From positions 22,549 to 86,548 of the forward strand of contig DS999226.1 of assembly GCA_000156295.1 (NCBI GenBank): DNA of 64,000 bases. The letters run 5' to 3'. Under the pieces are notes generated by a model. It did no database searches and had not been told where the DNA came from. It was given only the letters and a program-made list of their open reading frames with translations. The position numbers and the translations under genes are program-made. Positions 27,801-35,590 of the stretch are shown here, piece after piece. Every line of letters begins with the position of its first letter. Position 1 is the stretch's first letter. The stretch is from a marine gamma proteobacterium HTCC2148 (lineage in GTDB: Bacteria; Pseudomonadota; Gammaproteobacteria; Pseudomonadales; Halieaceae).

Positions 27801-28780
27801 TTACTGCGGGTTCCAGTAATGGTGCCGACATTTCTAATTATCAGTATCGGCTCAATGGTGGAGATTGGGTGGCGCGCGCACCCGCATCAGCCGCTAGTCC
27901 GCTCACCCTTGAAGGGCTTGAAATTGGGTCGGCCTATGAGGTTTCTCTTCGTGCGGTCAATACGAAGGGAGCAGGAGCTAGTTCCGAAGCAGGGTCGTTC
28001 AGTTTGCCTCAACAGTCTATATTTATTGAGGCGCAAGAAGGCAACCTCACGTTGGCAATCGAAACGGTGGCTGGAAGCACCTGCTCGATAGACCCTGACA
28101 ATCTCGGGCTAACAAGTGCCCCCGCGATAGAGGATAATGTCGAGCTAGCTTACCCCAATATGCTAGATTTCTCGCTAATAAGGTGTGCTACCGGTGAATC
28201 AGTCGACGTCAGTATTACTTTGAGCGAAGACCCCCCAGCTGGGAGTGTCCCGTACAAATACACAGACGGTCAGTGGAGTGTCATTGAGGGCGCTACACTG
28301 GCGGACAGAGTGATACGTTATACGCTGGTAGACGGTGGTCCGCTCGACAGTTCAAGTATTGCCGGGCAGATTGACGATCCGGCAACGGTCGCTGTGCCTT
28401 CCGGCAAGCCAGAGGCGCCTAAAAATCTGAGTGCAACGGCGGGAAACGGTGAAGCCACGGTATCATTTACCCCGGGAGGTGATGGTGGGTTCGACTTGAA
28501 TAATTATTTGTATAGTGTCGATGGCGTGAATTATGTGCCGCTTGACCCTGCCGACACGACCACTCCAATTACGATTCCTAATTTGACTAATGGTGAGGGG
28601 GTCAGCATTACCTTGAAGGCGCGCAACAGCGAAGGGGATAGTCCTCCCTCCGACCCAGTAGTGGTCGTGCCCGCCGCACCCATCGTGCCGGCGGCACCCG
28701 TGCCGTTACCGTTGTGGTTGTTCGCTATGCTGACAGGCCTACTCGGTTGGTTAGGTTGCCGACGCCTCAAATTGGTTTAA
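24866..28780 (+). CDS. Giant secreted surface protein with fibronectin-III repeats and C-terminal membrane sorting tail
   Basis: ATG 24866 with AGGA at six bases; 1304 residues. Signal peptide (FMFFSIGAFISLTANAE). Three related beta-sandwich units of about 200 residues follow (about 30-240, 250-450, 555-750). Each has a GW/GxY start, a LSDLG or LKSLSWFAH-type strand, a LAEWAGDE / LDQWIQEYP / LQEWIDKKG helix and YLDYLDFGG / YIDHLEINS / YIDFIEING endings. Five FN3-like modules (about 450-550, 757-850, 855-950, 955-1055, 1185-1280) share a SVAFTPGADDGAAI-type strand. A choice-of-anchor-U-like segment (YPNMLDFSLIRCATGESVDV) lies near 1060-1175. The tail PVPLPLWLFAMLTGLLGWLG then CRRLKLV is a motif-TM-basic sorting signal. 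Likely adhesin or glycan-binding protein; ligand unknown. Confidence 0.8.
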   Translation: MKFGKFMFFSIGAFISLTANAETIVDVPNKIEALGLGIYAPLDGGNGKIEGSEKEGDKRGGNGAIVMSLKKCTTGEDNRCQRSRSAVAYDIGDPEKAQLSDLGIISYDYYTDDLQGKDTAFKFYCNNNTLITANHDAQVTGNWTTRTVDLATATFYRSIKNADGIYEPRTQTLAEWAGDEDWCSGIFKVTAMQIGAGDKEGIGADAQVYLDYLDFGGKVGVGNSVQPGEVYNFEYPAVESPPTVETIIVDSADKGWAIAGWSKPLPRPIVGIADKNGGATTSLDLSLDGGIEGGRVAVTLTPEKFPDGIQVLGDLKSLSWFAHHDREFGYPKVSVVINCPTDGACGTSGHEDIYFSPRNQGLVENVWGKVEVDFEGSLFRNNSGLGNGDPVDLTLDQWIQEYPNAEIHRIQWTYGSSGSTTPSEGIVSYIDHLEINSTTYDFEGELTKAPQSPANLKATPGDESVSVAFTPGADDGAAITDYECRLDIVGGARGDDYFSCGAAVSPSISEPEKIELDGLDNGIDYNLRLRSVNNQGTKSGESEVMFAPRAPATSDDVTVNSPDQGFYLSGWTSSYAQTRDPAGDGEAPGTASLNAGLAGEGGDRWGLMIKPESISERKVTRLYDLTSLSFRYQTDDLRNYPRLGIRLVGNGDLGNGLVEEDVIQLNVAMDKAPQTTPGTWNTFTVDFDKTLFRRASDGWLLTLQEWIDKKGNREIFLFRWQTGNGNEQIATTQETYIDFIEINGLTHNFEVAKLEVRPDAPTITGITPGDGSAVVSFTAGADNGTTINRYQYQVNKEGWVKSTNGTASPITITGLTNGVPVDIKIRAFASVESPPNVASLPSNTVSVTPAGLPLPPLALSASGGDQLAVVDFNAAGTANGAEISNYQVSVNGAGYVALSPAQTSSPVTVTGLTNGQTSTLSLKTVTSVGASAASAAVSVALSPPSSGGGSPETEATVPDAPVIGTITTTSDDGSATIAFTAGSSNGADISNYQYRLNGGDWVARAPASAASPLTLEGLEIGSAYEVSLRAVNTKGAGASSEAGSFSLPQQSIFIEAQEGNLTLAIETVAGSTCSIDPDNLGLTSAPAIEDNVELAYPNMLDFSLIRCATGESVDVSITLSEDPPAGSVPYKYTDGQWSVIEGATLADRVIRYTLVDGGPLDSSSIAGQIDDPATVAVPSGKPEAPKNLSATAGNGEATVSFTPGGDGGFDLNNYLYSVDGVNYVPLDPADTTTPITIPNLTNGEGVSITLKARNSEGDSPPSDPVVVVPAAPIVPAAPVPLPLWLFAMLTGLLGWLGCRRLKLV

Positions 28781-28826
28781 ACCATCAGAGGCAGGGTTCA
28801 CCATTTGGCCCAAACTGATCAGATAG

Positions 28827-28855
28827 ACCCCGTTAATTTAGCGGGGTTTATTTTT
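28827..28855 (+). terminator. Rho-independent terminator of the giant surface protein gene
   Basis: ACCCCG (28827-28832) pairs with CGGGGT (28842-28847) over a 9-base loop, followed directly by TTATTTTT. Confidence 0.75.
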
Positions 28856-28919
28856 GCACGAAAACTGGGGCCGCAGATAATAAGTTACGGCCACTTGGCC
28901 TCGATTGTCCATAAAGAAA

Positions 28920-29240
28920 CTATTACCCACTCTCAAGTTACTGCCCTACTCTGTCCACTGAACGCGCTCATCCTAAGGTTCCGAGAGTGTTCAGCCCTGA
29001 CGAGGTTCTCCTGAGATTGAACAAGAGGACTTCTATAACCAATGGTTGGTTTACTGATAGGGAATATAGGACGTTTCATGGACCAGATCACGATGGCCGA
29101 CTGGTTAAACTCGCAATTTATTGGTTGAATCTATCGTACAACCAGACGGCATAAAAAATGATATCTGAGGGGGATCGGTGGAGGCTGTAAGTACTCATCA
29201 GGCGATTCTAGCAATTTCGACCCGTTAACTTGTCGATATC
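28920..29240 (-). mobile_element. Degenerate IS6-like remnant
   Basis: 28930-29030 in reverse complement resembles the transposase C-terminus (LFNL, then a SRAV-type end) with frameshifts. 29110-29200 resembles the N-terminal region (YAVWLYYR and SPDI equivalents). CCGTTAACTTGTCGATATC (29222-29240) is the terminal end. It abuts the SDR gene. Confidence 0.6.
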
Positions 29241-29250
29241 TAGCCTGGCG

Positions 29251-30036
29251 CTATCTGCCACCCGTTACGTACAGGCACTGGCCGGTAATCCAGCTAGCGG
29301 CCGGCGATGCCATAAAAACCACAGCGGCACCGATGTCCTCCACCTTGCCAAAGCGTTGCAAAGGTATACCCATATTTTTTTCCATCTCGGGCACCTGCTC
29401 TTCGCCTATGCCGGTAGACTCGTAAAAATTTTGCGTAGGCACGGGACCAGGCGCCACGGCATTTACCCGAATCTTGGGTGCCAACTCCACCGAGAGCGTC
29501 TCAGTGAGACTGTTCGTGGCCGCCTTGGCCGCAGCGTAAGGCCCATTTTTTTTCTGCGGGCCGAAGGCAGTTCTCGACGAGATGTTGATAATCACGCCAC
29601 CGGCCTCATCCATACACTTTGCGGCAGCCGTCGAACCAGCCCAGACGGATTTCAAATTCAGATCTATCTGGGCGTCCCAGCGATCTTCGGGAGTGCGGGT
29701 AAGGTAACGCGGTGTAGCATCGGGCAGGCCACCGGCATTGTTGATCCAGATAGTTGGCGTACCGAGAAAGGCGGCAACCCGATCCCCCAGTGCATCGAGT
29801 TGCCCTGTAACAGTCACATCCGTCGGCACAGCGAAGCCCTTACGGCCGCGTTTCTCAATCTCACGCACAACATCTTTCAGATCATCTATGTTGCGCGAGG
29901 CTACGGCAACATCGGCACCGGCCTCGGCCAGGCAGAGCGCTATTCCACGGCCAATACCCTTACCACCGCCAGTTACCACTGCAACCTGCCCGTCCAGGCG
30001 GAATGAATCAATAATAGCCATAAGCTGCTTACCCAA
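29251..30036 (-). CDS. Short-chain dehydrogenase/reductase
   Basis: Classical SDR of 261 residues: cofactor motif TGGGKGIG near the N-terminus, NNAGG, catalytic Ser in INISSRTAFG and YAAAKAA (YxxxK). The residue after strand 2 (VASRN) favours NADP(H). TTG 30036 has AGGAG nine bases upstream and is taken as the start; ATG 30021 (MAIIDSFRLDGQVAVVTGG) is the alternative and lacks a clear site. The C-terminal WITGQCLYVTGGR is typical. Substrate unknown; it is a single-gene unit lying between an IS6 remnant and an IS6-like end. Confidence 0.9.
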   Translation of the reverse strand: MGKQLMAIIDSFRLDGQVAVVTGGGKGIGRGIALCLAEAGADVAVASRNIDDLKDVVREIEKRGRKGFAVPTDVTVTGQLDALGDRVAAFLGTPTIWINNAGGLPDATPRYLTRTPEDRWDAQIDLNLKSVWAGSTAAAKCMDEAGGVIINISSRTAFGPQKKNGPYAAAKAATNSLTETLSVELAPKIRVNAVAPGPVPTQNFYESTGIGEEQVPEMEKNMGIPLQRFGKVEDIGAAVVFMASPAASWITGQCLYVTGGR

Positions 30037-30065
30037 TTTGATCGGCTCCTAGTATGCAACAAAAA

Positions 30066-30085
30066 GGTACTGACAAGTTAACTCG
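30066..30085 (+). repeat. IS6-like terminal end
   Basis: GGTACTGACAAGTTAACTCG is the best-preserved copy of the element end, in the opposite orientation to 29222-29240, so the SDR gene is exactly bracketed by two inverted ends. Confidence 0.65.
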
Positions 30086-30218
30086 AGGTCATGGGCTGGC
30101 CCGATGACCACCATACCCTGCAGCAAAAGCTGATGAGTACTGCAACGGTGAGTGACTAACGCAATTCGCGTCTATAGACTACTCCGCCGCAAGCATCAAA
30201 ACGCATTTTGGAGAATAC

Positions 30219-31430
30219 ATGGGAAAGTGGATAGCCAGGATTTTGGTAGTGATCGCCGCGGGCGCGGCTTTGCTATATGCCTCTGCAGACAAAGACACGC
30301 GTCGGCTCCTTGCCAACATACCTGTAGACAGGGACGCTCTATTCTGGTCGATACCGCAACGCGACGCTGCCTTCCGCGCCATGGACTGGCTACCCATTCT
30401 CGCAGAGGCAAGGGTTATTGCGGCCGGTGATAACACATACGCCCTGCTCCAGGGCAGTCCCATTGCAATCGATACCAACATTGAACGATATATGGAAGAG
30501 CAACGGACTGCGGGGCTGATCATCATTCAGGGCGGCAAAGTGAGACTGGAGCGATACGGGCTGGAGTTTGACGCCACTGGGAAATGGACAAGCTTTTCGG
30601 TAGCCAAGTCATTTACATCAACGATGGTAGGCGCCGCGATTAAAGACGGCTTTATCAAAAGCATAGATGACAAAGTCTCCGACTACATTCCGAACCTTAA
30701 GGGTTCTGCCTACGACGACGTTTCCATCGAACATCTTTTAACGATGACATCAGGAGTAAAGTGGAGCGAGGACTATGAAGATCCAAATAGCGACGTTGCC
30801 CTGTTCAATGAACACGAGCCAGAACCCGGCATAGACGCTACTGTCAGCTATATGCGCACTCTTCCGCGAGAGGCACCCGCTGGAAGCAAGTGGGCATACA
30901 AAACTGGCGAAACCAATTTGATCGGCGTTCTTGTGAGCGCAGCCACAGGGAAAAATCTCGCTGATTACCTGTCGGAAAAAGTATGGGCACCTTTTGGCAT
31001 GGAACAGGATGGAAGCTGGTTGTTAGGAATAACAGGCCACGAAATCAGCGGCTGCTGCATACAGGCTTCCACCAGGGACTTTGCACGTTTCGGTTTGTTT
31101 ATCCTGGGAGGCGCGAAAATAAACGGGGAAACAATTCTTCCCCCGGGCTGGATAGAAAGCGCCACAACAAAACGGGCTGAAATCGACTTTCCGGGCAGAG
31201 GCTATGGCTACCAGTGGTGGACAAACGACGATGGCAGCTTTTCGGCACAGGGTATATTCGGCCAGGGCATTTATATCGACCCGAAGCGCAACCTGGTGAT
31301 TGCCTCTAACAGTAACTGGCCGCGAGCCACCCACTTTGAGACGGTGGGCGCTCAACGAGAGGATTTTTACAGGGCAGTTCAGGCAGCAGTAGATGCCGAA
31401 CAAGGCCAACCTAAGCCGTTAGATGAGTAG
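30219..31430 (+). CDS. Exported serine hydrolase, class C beta-lactamase/esterase family (S12)
   Basis: 403 residues; GGAG six bases before ATG. An N-terminal hydrophobic segment (WIARILVVIAAGAALLYASA) is followed by a penicillin-binding-fold hydrolase. SxxK is SVAK in TSFSVAKSFTST (catalytic Ser and Lys, about residue 131-134). YKTGETN supplies the Tyr-x-Asn-like element, and the C-terminal GYQWW / IFGQGIYIDP region corresponds to the KTG-box strand. Such proteins hydrolyse esters or amides and need not act on beta-lactams. Monocistronic, starting 130 bases after an IS6-like end. Confidence 0.85.
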   Translation: MGKWIARILVVIAAGAALLYASADKDTRRLLANIPVDRDALFWSIPQRDAAFRAMDWLPILAEARVIAAGDNTYALLQGSPIAIDTNIERYMEEQRTAGLIIIQGGKVRLERYGLEFDATGKWTSFSVAKSFTSTMVGAAIKDGFIKSIDDKVSDYIPNLKGSAYDDVSIEHLLTMTSGVKWSEDYEDPNSDVALFNEHEPEPGIDATVSYMRTLPREAPAGSKWAYKTGETNLIGVLVSAATGKNLADYLSEKVWAPFGMEQDGSWLLGITGHEISGCCIQASTRDFARFGLFILGGAKINGETILPPGWIESATTKRAEIDFPGRGYGYQWWTNDDGSFSAQGIFGQGIYIDPKRNLVIASNSNWPRATHFETVGAQREDFYRAVQAAVDAEQGQPKPLDE

Positions 31431-31474
31431 CGATAAGCTAACTTCTTGAGGCCAAAGAAACCCAGCACCTGGCC

Positions 31475-31680
31475 TCACGCAACCGCCCTGCTCCATTCAT
31501 TCAACGCACCAATCCTGAGACTTCGATAATGCTCAGCTCGTGCAAGATACCTTCCCAGATTAAACAGACGGGGAACAGTACTGTGTGTACCGAGGAATCT
31601 CCGTGCTTGCTTCAATGGTTTGATATTCGAGATGTCGGACCACCGCATCCCTGACTCCCTGACGCTGGGCGCAGCCTCCT
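31475..31680 (-). mobile_element. C-terminal fragment of an IS6-family transposase
   Basis: An unbroken minus frame ends at TGA 31477-31475 and reads RESGMRWSDISNIKPLKQAR, then RFLGTHSTVPRLFNLGRYLA and RAEHYRSLRIGALNEWSRAVA. This is the typical tail (F/K S..QAQRFL..H..V..LFNLGRHL) of IS6 transposases. A possible element end, AAGCTAACTTC (31435-31445), lies close by. It is more diverged from the 23815 copy than expected for one element, so at least two IS6 subtypes visited the region. Confidence 0.75.
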
Positions 31681-31693
31681 TGCCATCGTGTCG

Positions 31694-34288
31694 TTAGAGG
31701 CCGTTCGCAATAGTAAAATAGACGCGCTGTTCAATTCCCAGCGCATGGTGATCAGGCGCACGCAGGGTTATTCTCAGGTAATGCTGCCCGGGCCCGATAT
31801 CATCAGGCAGAGGGAACTGGACCTCCGGCAAATAATCAGTGAGGTGCTCTGCTGAATCATCTTCCGTGTTCAGGTATATATGGTAGTGACCGCTGTCTAC
31901 AGCACCGTGGTCACCGCCATCCGCAGCACTGTCGACACCATTATCATGGCCGCCATGGCTATTGTGCGGCAGCGGCGGTTCCAGCGTGAAGTTGCTCATT
32001 TCCAGCTTCACTGTGATGGCACCGCCTGCTGTAAAGGTCTGGTCTTGCTCAGGTGTTACGATAGCAAATCCCGGCTGGAATCTAGCGACCTGACCAGCAT
32101 AGTCCCCTGCCTTGATCCCGAGCAGAATGAACATTTCATCGTCGCTGGTAACCCCCGGAGATATCGGGCAGGCATCGCAGAATCCGTTATTTGCTCCAGG
32201 GGAGCTATCGCAACTTGCGTGGTCCTCAGAGCCTTCGCAGCTAGCACCAATATTGCCTTTTGTGCAGGCAGTTGGGCGACAGAAACTACGGCTGGGCTTG
32301 ACGCTTAGTCGTGTCACCGTATCCAGATTGGCGGTACCGTCCGGATTGACGCCATTATTGTAAACAGCGCAGTAAACGAGCGTTCGGCTATCAACGTTTG
32401 CGTCATTGAATTCCCACGGCGGGTCGAAATTCATTTCCAGTGGTTCGTCATAGTTCTTGCTCACGTAAAAGGGGTCGTCTTCCTGCCCCTTAAGTGCCAT
32501 GGTAAACAGCTCTCCACGCTTGTGCGTGTGCGAAGATAGCATCAGCAGAGCATCTCCCTGTTCCAGGGTGTATTCGCGACAGACTTCTTTTTTGGTGAAC
32601 GGAGCGGTTCCGGTGCCGGCGTAGATATGGGGAGAAAAGGTGATCCTCTCTGACTCGTAGCGTTTGTCATCCGCAAAGCTCAGGTTGCGCCATACATTGT
32701 GCATAGCGTCTTCGGTGGTCAGGTTGAAAGCGTGCGAGTTCCAGTAAAAAATGCCGTGAGTGGGGATTTCTTCATAGAAGCCCTCGATCTCCGAGCCTCC
32801 CTGCACGGAAAACTGATTGATTTGTGAAACCGTGTCCAATAAGCCGGTGCCGGGGCCATAGCCCCTGCAGGCGATGGAGTCCTTTAATTCACTGCGGCAG
32901 CGGCCGTTATCGCCACAGCTATTGCGATCGGTGGGTTCGCAAACCTGGCCGCTAATGTCACCTCCGGCGCAACTCCAGGTGCCAAAACTTTCATCGTGTA
33001 TGAGTTCCAGAGGAACAGCCGAATAAAGCAGGACATTGTGGTGGGTGAAGGGATCCTCGCGCACTTCAGAGCCCTGCACATAGAATACTTCACGAGCAGC
33101 ATCCATGTACTTATTGGGGATATCGTCCCTGAAGTCCTCGTAGACGGCGAAGCAGAGTTCACGCTCTTCCTCCGCCGGTACTTTGTGGGCAGGCATACGA
33201 AACTGGACCCCTTCGTCGGTTGCAGGTGGATCCAGTGGAATGACGTTTACCGCGTCGGGCTCGGGAAGGCAGACGCCCAACAGTCGCTCAATTTCGTCTT
33301 CGCCTCGGCCGAGGGTGTCGCCTACGGAGCCGCTTTCAGGCGCCCCCGCCTCTATCCAGAGGCGCATTGCTTCCAGCTGTCCGGAAGAAACAGGCTCACC
33401 CCCGCTAGGCATAGGGCTGCCTGCAATATCATAGCTTCCCGGTTGTGTTTTGGCTGCGAGCTTCTGGTAAAGGAAACTGTCTGATGGCTTTCTCGGAGCG
33501 ACCCGCAAGTCCTCACTGCCGGCAGAGACAACGTCCACCAGATTGGCATAGGAGTTCTCCGGGCTAAGGTCCAATTCTCCAGCTGCATTCTGTGCACTGT
33601 GGCACAGAGAGCTTGCACAGCCATGCTGTGCAAATACAGTGGCCTGAATGGCTTCATAGGTGCTGTCGTAGGCTGGACAGAATGCGTCCGAGTTGAACTC
33701 ACCTGAGACAACCGCCTCCAGTCCATGAATTGTCCAGGCGTTGCTGCCGTGGTTGTGCAGGTGTATTTCAATACTGTCTCGCTGGGCGACTTCGAACTCC
33801 AGTTCAATATCTTCGCGATAGATGGCTCCCTCTGAGGGGATGGCGATTTCCTGTTCCCACACGATCACGCCGCCTACGGACAATGCCGCGTGAGCCGAGC
33901 TGTTCTCGCGGTACACCAGATCGCCGTGACTCAGTGCAAACTCAAGGCGACTCCCGGCGGGAATATTCAGCAAGCTCTCCTGCGTCAGCGAGAGGTAATT
34001 GCAAACATCAGTGCGCACTTCAATTTCATCATCTTCGATGAGCCAGCCTTCATCCCGATCGCACTCGATATCCTGCGGTCGATGATCAGCGAAGACATCT
34101 CTAGTCCGGCTCTGATAATCCCAGGCTGCGGCTTCCACCAACGAGATTCGCGTCTGCACAGGCGGGACGGTCGTCACACTGACTTCAGGCTCGCTTAATA
34201 TGCTTCGAGAAGCGTCGTGACCGCCGCTACAAGCAACAAGAAACAGCAGAAAAAAAACTGGCAAAAGCAAATTTCTAGCGTGGTTCAA
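31694..34288 (-). CDS. Lipoprotein with cytochrome-like CH motif and copper type II monooxygenase-like domain
   Basis: 864 residues. Lipobox LVAC places the lipid on Cys20. Residues 45-200 form a beta-domain (AGSRLEFALSHGDLVYR). Residues 210-320 resemble a planctomycete-type cytochrome c domain, but its motif is C224-A-S-S-L-C-H230 (four residues between the cysteines), followed by a distant Met (SPMPSGGEP). Residues 365-600 resemble the peptidylglycine/dopamine monooxygenase-type copper domain: FRMPAHKVP, T-HHNVLLY (H416, H417), H511/H519, and SSHTHKRGE (H587, H589). A Cys-rich stretch lies near 440-475. It probably acts as a periplasmic redox enzyme or metal-binding protein; substrate unknown. 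Confidence 0.7.
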   Translation of the reverse strand: MNHARNLLLPVFFLLFLVACSGGHDASRSILSEPEVSVTTVPPVQTRISLVEAAAWDYQSRTRDVFADHRPQDIECDRDEGWLIEDDEIEVRTDVCNYLSLTQESLLNIPAGSRLEFALSHGDLVYRENSSAHAALSVGGVIVWEQEIAIPSEGAIYREDIELEFEVAQRDSIEIHLHNHGSNAWTIHGLEAVVSGEFNSDAFCPAYDSTYEAIQATVFAQHGCASSLCHSAQNAAGELDLSPENSYANLVDVVSAGSEDLRVAPRKPSDSFLYQKLAAKTQPGSYDIAGSPMPSGGEPVSSGQLEAMRLWIEAGAPESGSVGDTLGRGEDEIERLLGVCLPEPDAVNVIPLDPPATDEGVQFRMPAHKVPAEEERELCFAVYEDFRDDIPNKYMDAAREVFYVQGSEVREDPFTHHNVLLYSAVPLELIHDESFGTWSCAGGDISGQVCEPTDRNSCGDNGRCRSELKDSIACRGYGPGTGLLDTVSQINQFSVQGGSEIEGFYEEIPTHGIFYWNSHAFNLTTEDAMHNVWRNLSFADDKRYESERITFSPHIYAGTGTAPFTKKEVCREYTLEQGDALLMLSSHTHKRGELFTMALKGQEDDPFYVSKNYDEPLEMNFDPPWEFNDANVDSRTLVYCAVYNNGVNPDGTANLDTVTRLSVKPSRSFCRPTACTKGNIGASCEGSEDHASCDSSPGANNGFCDACPISPGVTSDDEMFILLGIKAGDYAGQVARFQPGFAIVTPEQDQTFTAGGAITVKLEMSNFTLEPPLPHNSHGGHDNGVDSAADGGDHGAVDSGHYHIYLNTEDDSAEHLTDYLPEVQFPLPDDIGPGQHYLRITLRAPDHHALGIEQRVYFTIANGL

Positions 34289-34478
34289 GATATCAGCCTC
34301 CTGGCGAGACGTTAATCACAATGGCTACTATATCGCTTTATTTGAATGCGAGGAAATACGCAGCAGTTAAGCCATAACGGCAACTTAACTCGTCCAGACT
34401 CAAAGAGCGCTTATTGGTGCGGATATTTGCTCACAATAGGCCTTTCATTTGTCTTATACTTTGCTGCTGCTAGGCGCG

Positions 34479-35369
34479 ATGGAAAACAAGAAGATGGTTG
34501 ATATTACACTGCTCGATGGGGGTATGGGGCAGGAACTTTTGAAACGCTCGGCTAATCCGGCCCATCCAATGTGGTCGGCTAAAGTACTTCTGGACGAGCC
34601 CGGTATTGTTCAATCTGCCCATGAAGACTACATCAAGGCAGGTGCCGACGTTATAACACTCAACACCTACTCGGTGACACCAGAACGACTGCAACGAGAC
34701 GGCAAGCCAGAATGGTTCAAACCGCTGCAGGCCAAAGCCATCGAGCTTGCCAACGCGGCGCGAGCTAGTGCCGGAAAAAACGTAAGAGTGGCCGGGTGCT
34801 TACCACCTCTTCGAGCCTCTTACCGGCCTGATCTTTCCCCCGATTTTGAGGACAATCTGCGCCGTTATCGCGAAATTGTAGCCGAACAAAAAGACCATGT
34901 AGATTTGATCCAGTGCGAGACCATGGCCTCAATTGCAGAAGCAACTGCGGCCTGTACCGCAGCGGTGGAATCCAGTCTGCCTGTCTGGATTTGCTTGACG
35001 GTAGCTGATGACGGAAGTCACACGCTGCGTTCCGGGGAGAATCTTAAAGATGCACTGGACGCGCTGGCTGGCCGCGGTGCCGAGGCCGTTTTGCTGAACT
35101 GTTCGATCCCGGAGGCAATCACGGCAAACCTTCCAATTCTAGCGGATCATGGCCTGAGGTTTGGCGCCTATGCCAATGGCTTCACGTCAATCAAAGCACT
35201 GGAGCCAGGCGGCACTGTGGATGCTCTGGAGGCCCGTACCGACCTGACACCGGAAAAATATGCAAATCACGTAGACGCCTGGATTGATATTGGCGCAACT
35301 ATTGTCGGTGGTTGTTGCGAAGTGGGCCCCGCCCATATCGCCGAACTCGCGGCCCGTCTGAAATCATGA
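34479..35369 (+). CDS. Homocysteine S-methyltransferase-family protein (MmuM/BHMT-like)
   Basis: About 296 residues from ATG 34479; ATG 34494 or an upstream TTG at 34449 are alternatives, none with a strong ribosome site. LLDGGMGQELLKR begins the TIM barrel. The three zinc cysteines are in LLNCSIPEA and GGCCEVGPAHI, the family signature (N-C and GGCC). The enzyme class transfers a methyl group from S-methylmethionine or betaine-type donors to a thiol such as homocysteine. It precedes trpB2 by 221 bases on the same strand. Confidence 0.87.
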   Translation: MENKKMVDITLLDGGMGQELLKRSANPAHPMWSAKVLLDEPGIVQSAHEDYIKAGADVITLNTYSVTPERLQRDGKPEWFKPLQAKAIELANAARASAGKNVRVAGCLPPLRASYRPDLSPDFEDNLRRYREIVAEQKDHVDLIQCETMASIAEATAACTAAVESSLPVWICLTVADDGSHTLRSGENLKDALDALAGRGAEAVLLNCSIPEAITANLPILADHGLRFGAYANGFTSIKALEPGGTVDALEARTDLTPEKYANHVDAWIDIGATIVGGCCEVGPAHIAELAARLKS

Positions 35370-35590
35370 ACCGCACACTCCGCCCTGTTGTCCGTTGTTA
35401 AAACCAACAACCCCACAGTTTTGCTTTCCGTCTTCCCGGTGCCGAAAAGACAGCCTGTTTTGGGCCTGGAAGCGGTTACCCCAAGCTAAACCATCTCGCA
35501 AAACGGCGCGAAATTGACTAGTATCTCGCCCTAAATTGAAATTGACAGCGGGAGCCAACCCGTAACGTGTTGAGGAAAGGTACCAACCCT

